Assembly: GCA_002423025.1 (NCBI GenBank)
Contig: DIUN01000011.1
Location: 1 to 62,647, forward strand
Direction: 5' to 3'
DNA: 62,647 bases
DNA from: Sphingomonadales bacterium UBA6157
GTDB taxonomy: Bacteria > Pseudomonadota > Alphaproteobacteria > Sphingomonadales > Sphingomonadaceae
Shown: positions 44,489 through 54,027 of the stretch, in pieces
How the letters are laid out: each line of letters begins with the position of its first letter
Numbering within the stretch: position 1 is the stretch's first letter
The notes under the pieces: generated by a model
Told to the model about the DNA's origin: nothing
The model's input: the letters and a program-made list of their open reading frames with translations, nothing else
Databases searched by the model: none
Made by a program: the position numbers and the translations under genes

Positions 44489-47027
44489 AGGCGCGGGGGC
44501 TTTCCGCCCAATTTTGCAGCCACAGGCTGGCAGCGTCCGGCAGCATCGGCGCGGCGATCAGATAGCCCTGCACGGCATCGCAGCCGTTGCCGGCGAGAAA
44601 CGCCAGCTGCGCTTCCGTTTCTACGCCTTCCGCCACCACTTCCAGCCCAAGCCCGCGCCCCAGCGTGATGATGGTGCGGGCGATCAGCCCGGCATCGCCC
44701 GGCTTGCCGATGGCAGCGGTGAAGCTGGCGTCTATCTTGATGCGGTCCACCGGGAAGGCGGTGAGGTGCGAGAGCGAGGCATAGCCGGTGCCAAAATCAT
44801 CGAGGCTGAGCGATATGCCGTGGCGCCGCAGCGTCTCGAGGGTCTCGCCGATGCGCGCCACCGAGCGATCGAGCAGCACGGTTTCGGTAATTTCGATTTC
44901 CAGCAGTTCGGGCCCGATGCGGTGGTGGCAGAGCATCTGGCGCAGGCTCTCCAGAAAATCGTCCGAGAGCAGCTGCGCCGTGGAGATATTGACGGCGATC
45001 TGCCCCGGCCCAAGGCCGCGGCGGATGAGCATGGCATGGCTGGCCAGCGCCTTGTCCATCACGGCGGCACCCAGCGCCTGCGCTAGCCCGACATCCTCGG
45101 CGATGGCGACGAATTCCGAGGGTGGCACCCATTCGTCCCCATGGTGCCAGCGGGCCAGCGCCTCGAAGCCCTTGATCGTCGCCGAGCCGTCCTCGCTGAG
45201 CCGCAACTGCGGCTGCAGCGCCACGGCGATATCCCCTGCCGGGATTGCGGTGCGCAGCCGGTCCGCCAACCGCGTCCTGCGCTCCATGCGCGCCGCCAGC
45301 GCCGCATCGAAAAAGGCGTAGCGACTGCGGCCCTGCGCCTTGGCTTCGTAGAGAGCAGCATCGGCATTGCTGAGCAGCGTTTCGGCATCATCGCCATCGG
45401 CTGGCCAGCGTGTCACCCCCACCGAGATCGAGGGAATATAGCGGTTGTTGCCCAGCCGCACCGGGCGGCGCTGCCGGGCCAGTAGCCGGTCCAGAAAGCG
45501 ACGCAGCGGCGCCTCCGCCCACAGCCCGGGCAGAATGAGGGCAAACTCGTCTCCGCCCAGCCGGGCGATCGTGTCACCGCTGCGGATCATGCGCTGCAGG
45601 CGGCGCGCCACCAGCCGCAGCAGCGTGTCTCCGGCGGCATGGCCAAGGCCATCGTTCACCGATTTGAAGAAATCGATGTCGAACATCACGAGCGTGCCTT
45701 GCTTGGGCGCATCTGCGCGGCGGCAGGCAAGGTGCGCTTCCATGCGTTTGAGCAGCACCGGGCGGTTGACGAGGCCGGTCAGCGAATCATGCTCGGCAAT
45801 GTGCCGCAGCTCGGCCTCGGCCTGTTTGAGCCGGGTAATATCTGTACGGATCGAGACGGTATTGCCCGATGGCGAGAGCGCGTTGCGTGCCTGCACCCAG
45901 CGGCCATTCGAGAGCAGGAAGACGCGGCTGTAATTCTCGCTGCGGTGGCGCGCGAGATAGTCCGCGATCCAAGCTTCTCGTACGGCCGGCGGGTCCGCAG
46001 CCAGAATCTCGGGGGCATAATGGTTGGTCCCCACCTTGCGGCGCACGATATCTTCCAGCCGTTCACCCTTGTTGCCGATGTTGGCGGCCGGCAGGATGTG
46101 CTTGTAGCTGTGGTTGACCAGCATCAGCCGCTCCCGCTTGTCATAAACCGAGAGCGCGGCGGGAATCGCTTCGAGGACATCGCGGAGCAGCGTTTCGGTT
46201 TCGGTGCGCAGCTTGATCTCGCGGCGCGCGCTGTCTGCCGCTTCGCGCCGTGCTGTCACATCGCTGGTGATGGCGACAAAGCCGGTGAGCACGCCCCGCG
46301 CATCTCGGATCGGATCGACGCGCAGTTCCACCCAGTAGCGGCTGCCCGAGCGGTGATAGTTGAGAATATCGCGGCAGATAGGCGCGCCGGCTTTCAACGC
46401 GGCGGCGATTGCGGCCGCGTCGGCTGGGTCCGTGTCCGGACCTTGCAGCAGCGCGCCGGGTTTTTGCATGTGGAGTTCGCTCATGCCGAAGCCGGTGAGC
46501 TTGACGAAGCTGTCGTTGAGCCAGGTGGTGCGGCCCTGGGCATCGGTAATCAGCGCCGCATTTGTCATCTGCTTTACGATGAGCGCCAGCCGCTCATGAT
46601 CGAGCGCGCGGCGGCGACGGGCGGTCACATCCTCCAGCGTGCCGATGATGGTGCGCGGATTGGGGCCGTCCGGATTGGCTCGGCCACGGCTGCGGACCCA
46701 GATACGCTCGCCATTGGCGCGGACCAGCGCCAGCTCCAGATCCCAGCTGGTGCCATGGCTTATCGCAGCATCCATGGCGGCGGTGATGACGGGCTGGGCC
46801 TCGGCCGCATGAAAGCTGCGGGCGGCGTCACGGCTCGGCACCACGTCCGGGCCAACGCCAAGGATGCGCCGCGTTTCCTCGCTCCACCACATCCGGTTCT
46901 TGAGCACGTCATGGCTCCAGGCGCCGATGCCAGCGACAGCGAGAAGCGCTTCCACCCGCTCAAGGCTGCGCCCTGGCGGGCGGGGCAGCGCCGAAGCGCC
47001 TGTGCTGGGCCAACTGATGTCTGTCAT
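44469..47027 (-). CDS. PAS-PAS-PAS-GGDEF-EAL cyclic-di-GMP regulator
   Basis: 852 aa, no membrane helix. Three PAS regions (about residues 25-140, 150-265, 285-395). The second contains LLQGPDTDPAD, like LOV domains, but the flavin-binding Cys is missing (QKPGALLQG). GGDEF domain about 405-560 with intact RLGGDEFALI. EAL domain about 590-840 with intact FEALARWHH and further motifs (ETVLLDRS, DDFGTGYASL). Both c-di-GMP synthesis and hydrolysis residues are present, so direction depends on PAS input. Cytosolic sensor. Confidence 0.95.
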
Positions 47028-47117
47028 GGCCTCCCCGCTTGCATGGCCCTGCCGGGGAGTGCCGGCAGGTGCGCATGCAGCAGGGTTACGGCCCCGCCCG
47101 CCTGGGGCTTAAGCTCT

Positions 47118-47717
47118 TCAGCCGAACAGCGCCTTGGCGACGCGGGCGACCTGCTCACCCTGGTGGCGGGCCCCGGCCAGTTCGATGGCACTGGGCTGGC
47201 GGCTGCCATCGCCGCCGGCAATGGTGGTGGCACCGTAGGGCGCGCCGCCGACAACTTCTTCGATCGTCATCTGTCCGGCATGGCTGTAGGGCAGGCCGAC
47301 GATGACCATGCCGAAGTGCATGAGGTTGGTGATGATCGAGAACAGCGTCGTCTCTTGCCCCCCATGCTGGGTGGCGCTGGACGTAAAGGCGCCACCGACC
47401 TTGCCGTTGAGCGCGCCGCGTGCCCAGAGCCCGCCGGCCTGATCGAGAAACGCCGCCAGTTGGGATGACATGCGGCCAAAGCGCGTGCCGCCGCCAATGA
47501 TGATGGCGTCGTAGTTCACCAGATCCTCGATACTGGCGACAGGTGCTGCCTGGTCCATCTTGAAATGATAGGCGCGGGCGGTTGCTTCAGGCACGGTTTC
47601 GGGTACGCGTTTGATATCGACTGTGGCGCCGGTGGCACGGGCGCCTTCGGCAACGGCCTCGGCCATGGTCTCGATATGGCCATAGGCGGAATGATAGAGA
47701 ACGAGAATACGGGGCAT
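47118..47717 (-). CDS. wrbA: NAD(P)H:quinone oxidoreductase, WrbA type
   Basis: 199-aa flavodoxin-like FMN enzyme that reduces quinones by two electrons, limiting oxidative stress. Motifs: ILVLYHSAYGHIETMAEAVA (FMN phosphate loop), IIGGGTRFGRMSSQLAAFLD and FTSSATQHGGQETTL, all standard WrbA. ATG at 47717 starts MPRILVLYHS. It sits 95 bp downstream of a LysR regulator transcribed in the same direction; pirin lies on the other side of that regulator. Confidence 0.95.
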   Translation of the reverse strand: MPRILVLYHSAYGHIETMAEAVAEGARATGATVDIKRVPETVPEATARAYHFKMDQAAPVASIEDLVNYDAIIIGGGTRFGRMSSQLAAFLDQAGGLWARGALNGKVGGAFTSSATQHGGQETTLFSIITNLMHFGMVIVGLPYSHAGQMTIEEVVGGAPYGATTIAGGDGSRQPSAIELAGARHQGEQVARVAKALFG

Positions 47718-47812
47718 GGAACGACTCCTGCGGCCAGGATTGGCCTTGCAGGAGAGTGATGCCATGGCTGAAGATGGCGGATAATCCGGATAATATCCGA
47801 TGTTTTGTTCGA

Positions 47813-48718
47813 TTAAATTGAAAAGTCCGGGCAGGCGGCAAAGCGATCGAGCAGCCATTGCGCCGCCGGGCCAGGGGGGGCATCCCGTCGCCACACGGCA
47901 TCGAAGCGATAATCCTCGCCGGGGTAATCCGGCAGCGCCAGCGCCACCAACCGCCCGGCTGCGAGATCATCCGCCACCATTGGCAACGGCATGTTGCCCC
48001 ATCCGAGACCCTCTCGCAGCAGTGCGTGCTTGGCGCCAAGGTCCGCCAGCCGCCAGGTGCGGGCGCTGACCACGCCGAAATCGCGGCCCTGGGTGAAGGA
48101 TGAGCGATCCGAGAGTACCAGCTGGACATGGTCACGTGCCGCCCCGGGAGCCAGCGCCTGATCGCTCGCCAGCGGGTGGCTGGGGGCGGCGACAGGGATG
48201 AGCCTTATGCTGCCTATACTCCGGCGCTCGAGTTCCGGCGCTTCGGCAGCAAGCGGCCCGCTGATGCCCAGCCCCGCCGTACGGCCGAGCACCAGCGCGG
48301 CCACGGCACCCAGCGCCTCCACATGCAGGCGCAACGCCACGGTGGGGAAAGCGCTGCCAAAGGTCTTGAGCACATCGGCGAGGCGGGCGGCGGGCAGCAT
48401 GACGTCCACGGCCAGCGCCACCTCCGCCTCCAGCCCGCGGCGCAGGCCGAGCACGCGCGCCTTCAGGCCATCAATGCCTTCGGCCACGCTGCGCGCCTCG
48501 GCCAGCACCGCCTTGCCTGCGGCGGTAAGCTGCGGTCGCCGTGTGCCGGCGCGCTCGAACAGCACCAGCCCGAGCTGGGACTCAAGATTGGCGATGCCAT
48601 AGCTGACAACCGACGTGGCCCGGCCCAGCCTGCGCCCGGCAGCGGCAAAACTGCCGGTCTCGACCACGGCGAGGAACAGGTGGAGCTGGTCGAAGGTTGG
48701 ATCGCCAATCGTCGGCAT
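47813..48718 (-). CDS. LysR-family transcriptional regulator
   Basis: 301 aa. Winged HTH at the N-terminus (FDQLHLFLAVVETGSFAAAG then RRLGRATSVVSYGIANLE) and a periplasmic-binding-like effector domain (about residues 90-300). It lies between wrbA (same strand, downstream) and the divergent pirin gene, 104 bp away. This wrbA-lysR-pirin layout recurs in Proteobacteria and suggests regulation of a quinone/oxidative-stress pair. Confidence 0.93.
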   Translation of the reverse strand: MPTIGDPTFDQLHLFLAVVETGSFAAAGRRLGRATSVVSYGIANLESQLGLVLFERAGTRRPQLTAAGKAVLAEARSVAEGIDGLKARVLGLRRGLEAEVALAVDVMLPAARLADVLKTFGSAFPTVALRLHVEALGAVAALVLGRTAGLGISGPLAAEAPELERRSIGSIRLIPVAAPSHPLASDQALAPGAARDHVQLVLSDRSSFTQGRDFGVVSARTWRLADLGAKHALLREGLGWGNMPLPMVADDLAAGRLVALALPDYPGEDYRFDAVWRRDAPPGPAAQWLLDRFAACPDFSI

Positions 48719-48822
48719 TTCGAGATCCTCGAAAAGTCTTGTCTAACTTATCATGGTTTTCCTGAATAGCTGGGCGAGGCATATCGGCACCACATGCAAT
48801 CCCTGATATGGAGGTTCCCCTC

Positions 48823-49536
48823 ATGATCGAGCTTCGCCCCTTCACCAGCCTTGGCGGTGCCAACCATGGCTGGCTTGATGCCCATCATCATTTTTCCTTC
48901 GCCGATTACCATGATCCGCAGCGGATGCACTGGGGCGCGCTGCGTGTGTGGAATGATGACATCATCGCGCCGGGCACCGGCTTTCCGCCGCATCCGCACC
49001 GGGACATGGAGATCATCACCTATGTTCGCGAGGGCGCGATCAGCCATCAGGACAGCATGGGCAACAGTGGCCGCACCGGCGCCGGCGATGTGCAGGTGAT
49101 GTCGGCTGGAACCGGCGTTCGGCACAGCGAATACAATCATAAGAGCACTGAGACGCGTCTGTTCCAGATCTGGATCCTGCCCGATCGCGGCGGTGAGGCT
49201 CCCGGCTGGGGTGCCCGGCCTTTCCCCAAGGGAGACCGCGCCGGGTCCTTCGTCCCGCTGGCCAGCGGCATGGCTGGAGATGAGGGTGCGTTGCCGATCC
49301 GTGCCGATGCACGGGTGGCGGGCGCTACGCTCAAGGCCGGGCAGAGCGTGGACTATGCCCTGGCACCTGGTCGCCATGCCTATCTGGTGTTGGCGGCCGG
49401 GCGGGTGAGTGTCGGCGGCGGTGTCGGTGAAAGCGTAGAGGCGGCTGCACGGGACGGCGTGGCGATCCGCGATGTGGAGACGCTGCGGCTGACGGCACTT
49501 GAGGACAGCGAGGTGGTGCTCGTCGACACGCACTGA
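48823..49536 (+). CDS. Pirin family protein (quercetinase-like)
   Basis: 237-aa bicupin. N-terminal cupin has metal ligands in FPPHPHRDMEIITYVREGAI (two His) and SHQDSMGNSG plus the GVRHSEYNHK segment (His and Glu). Pirins bind iron and some oxidise quercetin; others are redox-linked cofactors. The start at 48823 (MIELRPFTSL) has GAGGTTCC upstream; an ATG five codons before is an alternative. Divergent from the LysR gene. Confidence 0.92.
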   Translation: MIELRPFTSLGGANHGWLDAHHHFSFADYHDPQRMHWGALRVWNDDIIAPGTGFPPHPHRDMEIITYVREGAISHQDSMGNSGRTGAGDVQVMSAGTGVRHSEYNHKSTETRLFQIWILPDRGGEAPGWGARPFPKGDRAGSFVPLASGMAGDEGALPIRADARVAGATLKAGQSVDYALAPGRHAYLVLAAGRVSVGGGVGESVEAAARDGVAIRDVETLRLTALEDSEVVLVDTH

Positions 49537-49610
49537 TGTTTGCGATTTGCCAACCATGAAAAGCGGTGGCGGCATGGCCGGTAATGGCTATGCTGCCACC
49601 GTAGTGGCCG

Positions 49611-50396
49611 GTGCATCGGCCCTGCGAGGGGAGAGCAGCGATCATTCCGGCACTGGTGCTGACACGCTTGCGCAAGAGCTTCACCACCGTCGCGGTCGAT
49701 GATCTCGATCTCGAAGTGAGGGCAGGCGAGCTTTACGCGCTGCTCGGCCCCAACGGCGCTGGCAAGACGACGACCTTGCGCATGGTCGCAGGTCTGGAGC
49801 GCCCCGATTCTGGTGGCATATCGGTGTTCGGCATCGATGCCAGGGCCCAACCCTTGGCCACCAAGGCGCTTATCGCCTGGCTGCCGGACGAGCCGCTGCT
49901 CTACGACAAGCTGACTCCGCTGGAATATCTGGAATTCGTCGCGGGGCTGTGGCGCATCGATGCCGGGCTGGCGGCATCCCGCGCCGAGGAGCTTCTGCGC
50001 TGGCTGGCACTCTGGGACAATCGTGATGCGCGTTGCGAAGGCTTTTCGCGCGGCATGAAGCAAAAGGTGGCGCTTGCCGGGGCGCTGATCCACGATCCGC
50101 GGCTGCTGATTCTGGATGAGCCGCTCACTGGGCTCGATGCCGCAGCCGCCCGGCAGGTGAAGGACCTGCTGGTTGAGCGCACGCGGCAGGGTGGCACGGT
50201 AATCCTGACAACGCATATCCTGGAAGTGGCCGAGCGGCTGGCTGACCGCATCGGCATCATCCGCGCCGGCAAGCTGATTGCCGAGGGCAGTTTTGCCGAA
50301 TTGCAGGCGCGCGGCGCCGGGGCGGATGGGCTGGCCGGCACTGCGTCGGGCCGCGAAACGCTGGAGGATGTGTTCCTGGCGCTGGCCGGCGGCTGA
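49611..50396 (+). CDS. ABC transporter ATP-binding protein
   Basis: 261 aa. Walker A GPNGAGKTTTLRMVAGLE, signature-like FSRGMKQKVALAGALIHDP (degenerate C-motif), Walker B LLILDEPLTGLDAAAAR, then the switch His in TTHILEVAERLADRI. An export or Daunorubicin/CcmA-like subunit. Start uncertain: the GTG at 49611 opens the frame, but GAGGGGAG lies only in front of an ATC/ATT-containing context at about 49641, and GTG 49656 is another option. TGATG overlap with the following permease gene. Confidence 0.9.
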   Translation: MHRPCEGRAAIIPALVLTRLRKSFTTVAVDDLDLEVRAGELYALLGPNGAGKTTTLRMVAGLERPDSGGISVFGIDARAQPLATKALIAWLPDEPLLYDKLTPLEYLEFVAGLWRIDAGLAASRAEELLRWLALWDNRDARCEGFSRGMKQKVALAGALIHDPRLLILDEPLTGLDAAAARQVKDLLVERTRQGGTVILTTHILEVAERLADRIGIIRAGKLIAEGSFAELQARGAGADGLAGTASGRETLEDVFLALAGG

Positions 50397-51898
50397 TGGC
50401 CGCGGCGTTTCAGCTTCCTGCGGCGAGTCTGCCTTGGCTGCTGCGGCACGAGCTGCGGCTGGCGGCGCGGATGATGGGCGCCAAGGCACGGCTGCGGACC
50501 ATCCTGACACTGCTGCTGCTTGCCTCGGTGCCGGTGGTGCTCGGCTGCATGATCGCCTGGCAGCTGCGCGGTGCGCCCACCGTGCCTTCACCACAGCTGC
50601 GCGCCACGCTGCTCGGCGCGCAGGGCGGCATGCTGGTGCTGATGATCTCGCTGGCCGCCGTCCAGGTGCTCCGGGCATTTCGAGAGCGGGACGATCTTGA
50701 TCTACTGCTCTCCGCGCCCATTCCGCCCGAGAGAGTGGTGATCGCCAAGGCATTGGGCGTCTGCTGGACGGTGTCGCTGACCTTCCTGGTGCTGTTCGGG
50801 CCGTTCCTGCTGGCCTCTGTCGCGCTTGGCCATTGGCAATGGGCCGGCGGCTTCCTCATCATCTTCACCAATGCCGTGATGGCGACATCGCTGGCGTTCG
50901 TCATCATCGGACTTTTGTTGCAATGGCTGGGGCCACGCCGCACCCGCCAGGCCGTCCATGTCGGTGGCGTCCTCACCGGTGCGGCCGCCTTTGTCGGGCC
51001 GCAGCTGGGCATGAGCCGCTCTCTGGCGAGCAAGGCGCCGGGCGGCTTTGCGCCAGTGCTGCCCGAGCCGCTCGATTGGCTGTCGCATGCCATGGTCGGC
51101 GCGCCAGGGCCGCTGCTGTTGCTGCTGCTGTTTGCCGGCGCAATGGGCTGGGCAGCAGCCAGGTTCGGCGCCCGGCGCATGTTGGCGCGCACCACCGAGG
51201 CCGTGCCGCAGGGCCGCGCCGGCCGGCGGCCCCACCGGTTCCGCTCCGGGCTGATGCGCATTCTGGTCACCAAGGAACTCCGGCTGCTGGCGCGGGATCC
51301 AGAGCTGATCTCGCAGGTGCTGCTGCGGTTGATCTATGTGGTGCCGCTGCTGCTCTTTGCCCGGGATTCCGGCTCTACGACGATCGTGGCGGCGGCCCAG
51401 CTGGCGGCCGGCGCAGCCGCTGTGGCGGGGATGACGGCAGCGAGCCTCGCCTGGCTAATCATCTGTGCTGAGGATGCGCCCGAATTGCTCGATGCCGCGC
51501 CCGTGGCTGCATCGCAGGTGCTGCGGGCCAAGCTGGTCGCTGCCTGTGGGCCGCCGCTGCTGCTGGTGCTGCCCTTTGTGGTCCTGGCGGCCATGCAGAG
51601 CCTTGCCATCGGCGTACTGGCGTTGCTGGCGAGCGTGCTGGCGGCGCTCAGTGCGGCGCTGGTGCAGGCCTGGTATGCACAGCCTGTGGCGCGCGCTGTG
51701 TTCCGCAAGCGCGGCAATGGCTCGCTGGCGATGGGCGTGATGGAGGTGCTGCTGGCGGTGAGCTGGGCTTCGGGCGCGGCGTTGCTGGCGCGCGGCTCGC
51801 TGTTTGCAGCGGTTCCGTTGCTGGTGGCCGTGCTGCTGTGGGGCGGTGCCTGGGCTACGCGACCGCGCCGCGCCGGGTTGGTGGCGACGCGGGCCTGA
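50396..51898 (+). CDS. ABC-2-like transporter permease
   Basis: 500 aa. About twelve hydrophobic segments (for example LTLLLLASVPVVLGCMIAW and TFLVLFGPFLLASVAL), separated in the middle by a soluble loop (ARTTEAVPQGRAGRRPHRFR). No substrate motif. ATG at 50396 overlaps the ATPase stop (TGATG), which fixes the start and pairs the two as one transporter. The transported compound is unknown. Confidence 0.85.
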   Translation: MAAAFQLPAASLPWLLRHELRLAARMMGAKARLRTILTLLLLASVPVVLGCMIAWQLRGAPTVPSPQLRATLLGAQGGMLVLMISLAAVQVLRAFRERDDLDLLLSAPIPPERVVIAKALGVCWTVSLTFLVLFGPFLLASVALGHWQWAGGFLIIFTNAVMATSLAFVIIGLLLQWLGPRRTRQAVHVGGVLTGAAAFVGPQLGMSRSLASKAPGGFAPVLPEPLDWLSHAMVGAPGPLLLLLLFAGAMGWAAARFGARRMLARTTEAVPQGRAGRRPHRFRSGLMRILVTKELRLLARDPELISQVLLRLIYVVPLLLFARDSGSTTIVAAAQLAAGAAAVAGMTAASLAWLIICAEDAPELLDAAPVAASQVLRAKLVAACGPPLLLVLPFVVLAAMQSLAIGVLALLASVLAALSAALVQAWYAQPVARAVFRKRGNGSLAMGVMEVLLAVSWASGAALLARGSLFAAVPLLVAVLLWGGAWATRPRRAGLVATRA

Positions 51899-51902
51899 GC
51901 CT

Positions 51903-52214
51903 TCAGTCGCGGTGGAGGCGCGCCTTCGGCTGGCACTGGGTAGGCGGGCTGCCCGGGGCGATGTAGGTGAGGTTCATGCGCCGGCCGCGGATGCTGTATC
52001 CGTCGCCTTCATAGAACATGCCCGGGCCGCCCCGCTTGCGATCGAGTCGAAAACGGCCGGCAGCATTTTCCAGCCCGACCGCACCTGGCTCGAAATCGAG
52101 AGTGATGATGCTGCGGTCGTCGCAGCTGAGGGTAATGCGGTGGACCTGGCCCGGCCCCGGCGTCACGCAACCACTGAGAACGAGGCAGACGATGAGGGCG
52201 GCCGGGAGTTTCAT
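51903..52214 (-). CDS. MliC-family lysozyme inhibitor-like lipoprotein
   Basis: 103 aa. Lipoprotein signal MKLPAALIVCLVLSGCVTPG with lipobox Cys at about residue 16. The domain has the MliC pattern: Cys-containing strand ITLSCDDRSIITLDF, GMFYEGDGYSIRGRRMNL and a C-terminal Cys (PPTQCQP). MliC protects Gram-negative walls by blocking C-type lysozyme. Start chosen by signal peptide; the longer frame to 52298 is unlikely. Convergent with the ABC permease gene. Confidence 0.8.
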   Translation of the reverse strand: MKLPAALIVCLVLSGCVTPGPGQVHRITLSCDDRSIITLDFEPGAVGLENAAGRFRLDRKRGGPGMFYEGDGYSIRGRRMNLTYIAPGSPPTQCQPKARLHRD

Positions 52215-52294
52215 GGTGTTCACAATGCCCGGGCAGCTTCGGCGGTTCCTATACGGAATATCCGCAGCGCCTATGCCTGCGTCGCCTTGGCGCT

Positions 52295-52810
52295 TCACAT
52301 CGCCCTGGCGTCCGTGAACTTGTAGAAAATGCCCTTCTCGTCATCGCCGTGCAGGGTCAGCACACCCTCGATGGTGCGGACGTCATAGCTCACTTTCACC
52401 GGTGTTGCGGAGCGGACTTCCACGAACTGCATCGGCATCGGGTTGAGGTGGAACGGGCAATCGGGCGGATAGGCGAGCAGCACGAAGTGGCTCTGGCTGG
52501 CGCCATTTTCCAGCGGCAGCATATAGCCGTTGAGCTTGATGCGCTTGCCGGCCAGCGCCTTCACCGCTGCCGGAAACACCGGCTTGGTGCGGATGAGGTC
52601 GTTCTTGTCCTTGCGCGTCACTTCCTTGGTGGATTCGAGCACTGCCCAGGGCACGCCGCCGGGCGGGGTGGGGGCCGGCTTCCAAACCGTTTCGCTGGGG
52701 GCCAGCGGTCTGGCGGCCTGCTGGGCCTGGAGCGGCGCCAGCGCGGTGGCAGCAAGCGCAAGGGCGGGGATCAGGAGCAAGCGCATGGGTCTTATCCTAT
52801 CGCGGTTCAT
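52295..52810 (-). CDS. DUF3299 periplasmic protein
   Basis: 171 aa with an N-terminal signal (MNRDRIRPMRLLLIPALALA). The DUF3299 core includes KRIKLNGYMLPLENGASQSH, the FVLLAYPPDCPFHLNPMP block and an acidic C-terminus. The ATG at 52810 overlaps the FtsX-type permease stop (ATGA) and is favoured over ATG 52786. From memory, DUF3299 genes often follow an ABC ATPase and permease plus a small periplasmic protein; the same order is seen here, suggesting a shared envelope or metal-related role. Confidence 0.85.
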   Translation of the reverse strand: MNRDRIRPMRLLLIPALALAATALAPLQAQQAARPLAPSETVWKPAPTPPGGVPWAVLESTKEVTRKDKNDLIRTKPVFPAAVKALAGKRIKLNGYMLPLENGASQSHFVLLAYPPDCPFHLNPMPMQFVEVRSATPVKVSYDVRTIEGVLTLHGDDEKGIFYKFTDARAM

Positions 52811-54027
52811 CGAGAATGGGCCAAGGTTTCGGCGATATCTGCGCGAAACACCCTGAGTGCAGGGAGCAACGCGGCGAACGCACCAATAGCAAGTGCGCCA
52901 AGCACGATCCAGAGCTCGGCAATGTCGAAGCGGCCGGCGTCCAGCCCCATTTCAGCAAGCTGGCGGAAGTTGGCGGCGGCAGCGGCGATCACGCCATGGC
53001 CGAGCGCTACGCCGAGCAGCGCGCCGGCAGTGGCCAACAGCATGCCCTCGACAAGGATCTGGCCGAAAATGCTGGCACGGCTGGCGCCAATGACGCGTAG
53101 CATCGCCATGTCTCCCTCGCGCTGACGCAGCGCCGTGTAGAGCGCCACGAAGATGGACAGCCCCGCAGTGAGCAGCAGCAATAGCGCCAGCGCCTGCACG
53201 GCCTCTATCCCAAGGCCGACCAGCGATAGCAGCCGGGTGATCTCTACGGCTGGGGCGGCGGCTTGCATGTTGGTTTGGCGATTGATGAAACCTGGCAGCT
53301 GGATGGCGCCGAGCGGAGACGAATAGGTAACGAGAAGCGCTGTGACTTCGGGCTGCATCACGCCATGGGCCTCGTCGGGCTCGTCCTCATGCTCATTCTC
53401 GTCATGCGCGATACCATGCATATCCCAGACGCTCTCGACGCTGGCCATCACCAGCCGGTCCACCACCGTCCCGGTAGGCTTCAGCCGGCCTACGACGATA
53501 AACGGCGTGGCGTCATGTTCGGGGGATTGGCCGCTGCCAAGTCCATGGCTGCCAAGAAAGCGCTGGCCCAGACCTGCGCCCAGCCCGGCGGCTACATCGG
53601 CGCCGATCACGGCTTCGAATGGTTTGTCCCACATCCGGCCGTCGCTAAGCACAGCGCCATAATGCGCCGGATAGGCCGGCTCGGTGCCGACAATGCGATA
53701 GCCGCGAAAATTGTCCCCCAGCGCCAGAGGGATGACTTTGGCGACAGTGCGTTCCTGGCGCAGCGCCTGCACGGCGGACAGCGGGATGTTCCCCGTCGGC
53801 ACGTCGACATGATAGATGCTGGAGAGGATCAGTTGCAGCGGCGAGCCTTTGGCGCCCACGACAAGGTCTATCCCCTGCGCATCGCGCGTGAAGCGGCCTT
53901 CAAGCTGGCGGGCGAACAGCAGCAGAATCACCAGCGTCGCCACGCCCAGCGCCAGCAGCAGGATGTTGAGCGCGGTGTTGAGCCCGCGGTCCTTCAGATA
54001 GGCGAAAGACAAGCCAACAAGCGTCAT
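52807..54027 (-). CDS. FtsX/MacB-family ABC permease
   Basis: 406 aa. Four membrane helices in the MacB/LolC-type arrangement: one at the N-terminus (TALNILLLALGVATLVILLL), a large periplasmic domain (about residues 50-260), then three in the C-terminal half (ALALLLLLTAGLSIFVALYT and so on). The signature LRVIGASRASIFGQILVEGM belongs to the FtsX domain. Such proteins do not transport through the membrane but transmit force to periplasmic partners. It overlaps the ATPase stop by 4 bp. Confidence 0.92.
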   Translation of the reverse strand: MTLVGLSFAYLKDRGLNTALNILLLALGVATLVILLLFARQLEGRFTRDAQGIDLVVGAKGSPLQLILSSIYHVDVPTGNIPLSAVQALRQERTVAKVIPLALGDNFRGYRIVGTEPAYPAHYGAVLSDGRMWDKPFEAVIGADVAAGLGAGLGQRFLGSHGLGSGQSPEHDATPFIVVGRLKPTGTVVDRLVMASVESVWDMHGIAHDENEHEDEPDEAHGVMQPEVTALLVTYSSPLGAIQLPGFINRQTNMQAAAPAVEITRLLSLVGLGIEAVQALALLLLLTAGLSIFVALYTALRQREGDMAMLRVIGASRASIFGQILVEGMLLATAGALLGVALGHGVIAAAAANFRQLAEMGLDAGRFDIAELWIVLGALAIGAFAALLPALRVFRADIAETLAHSR

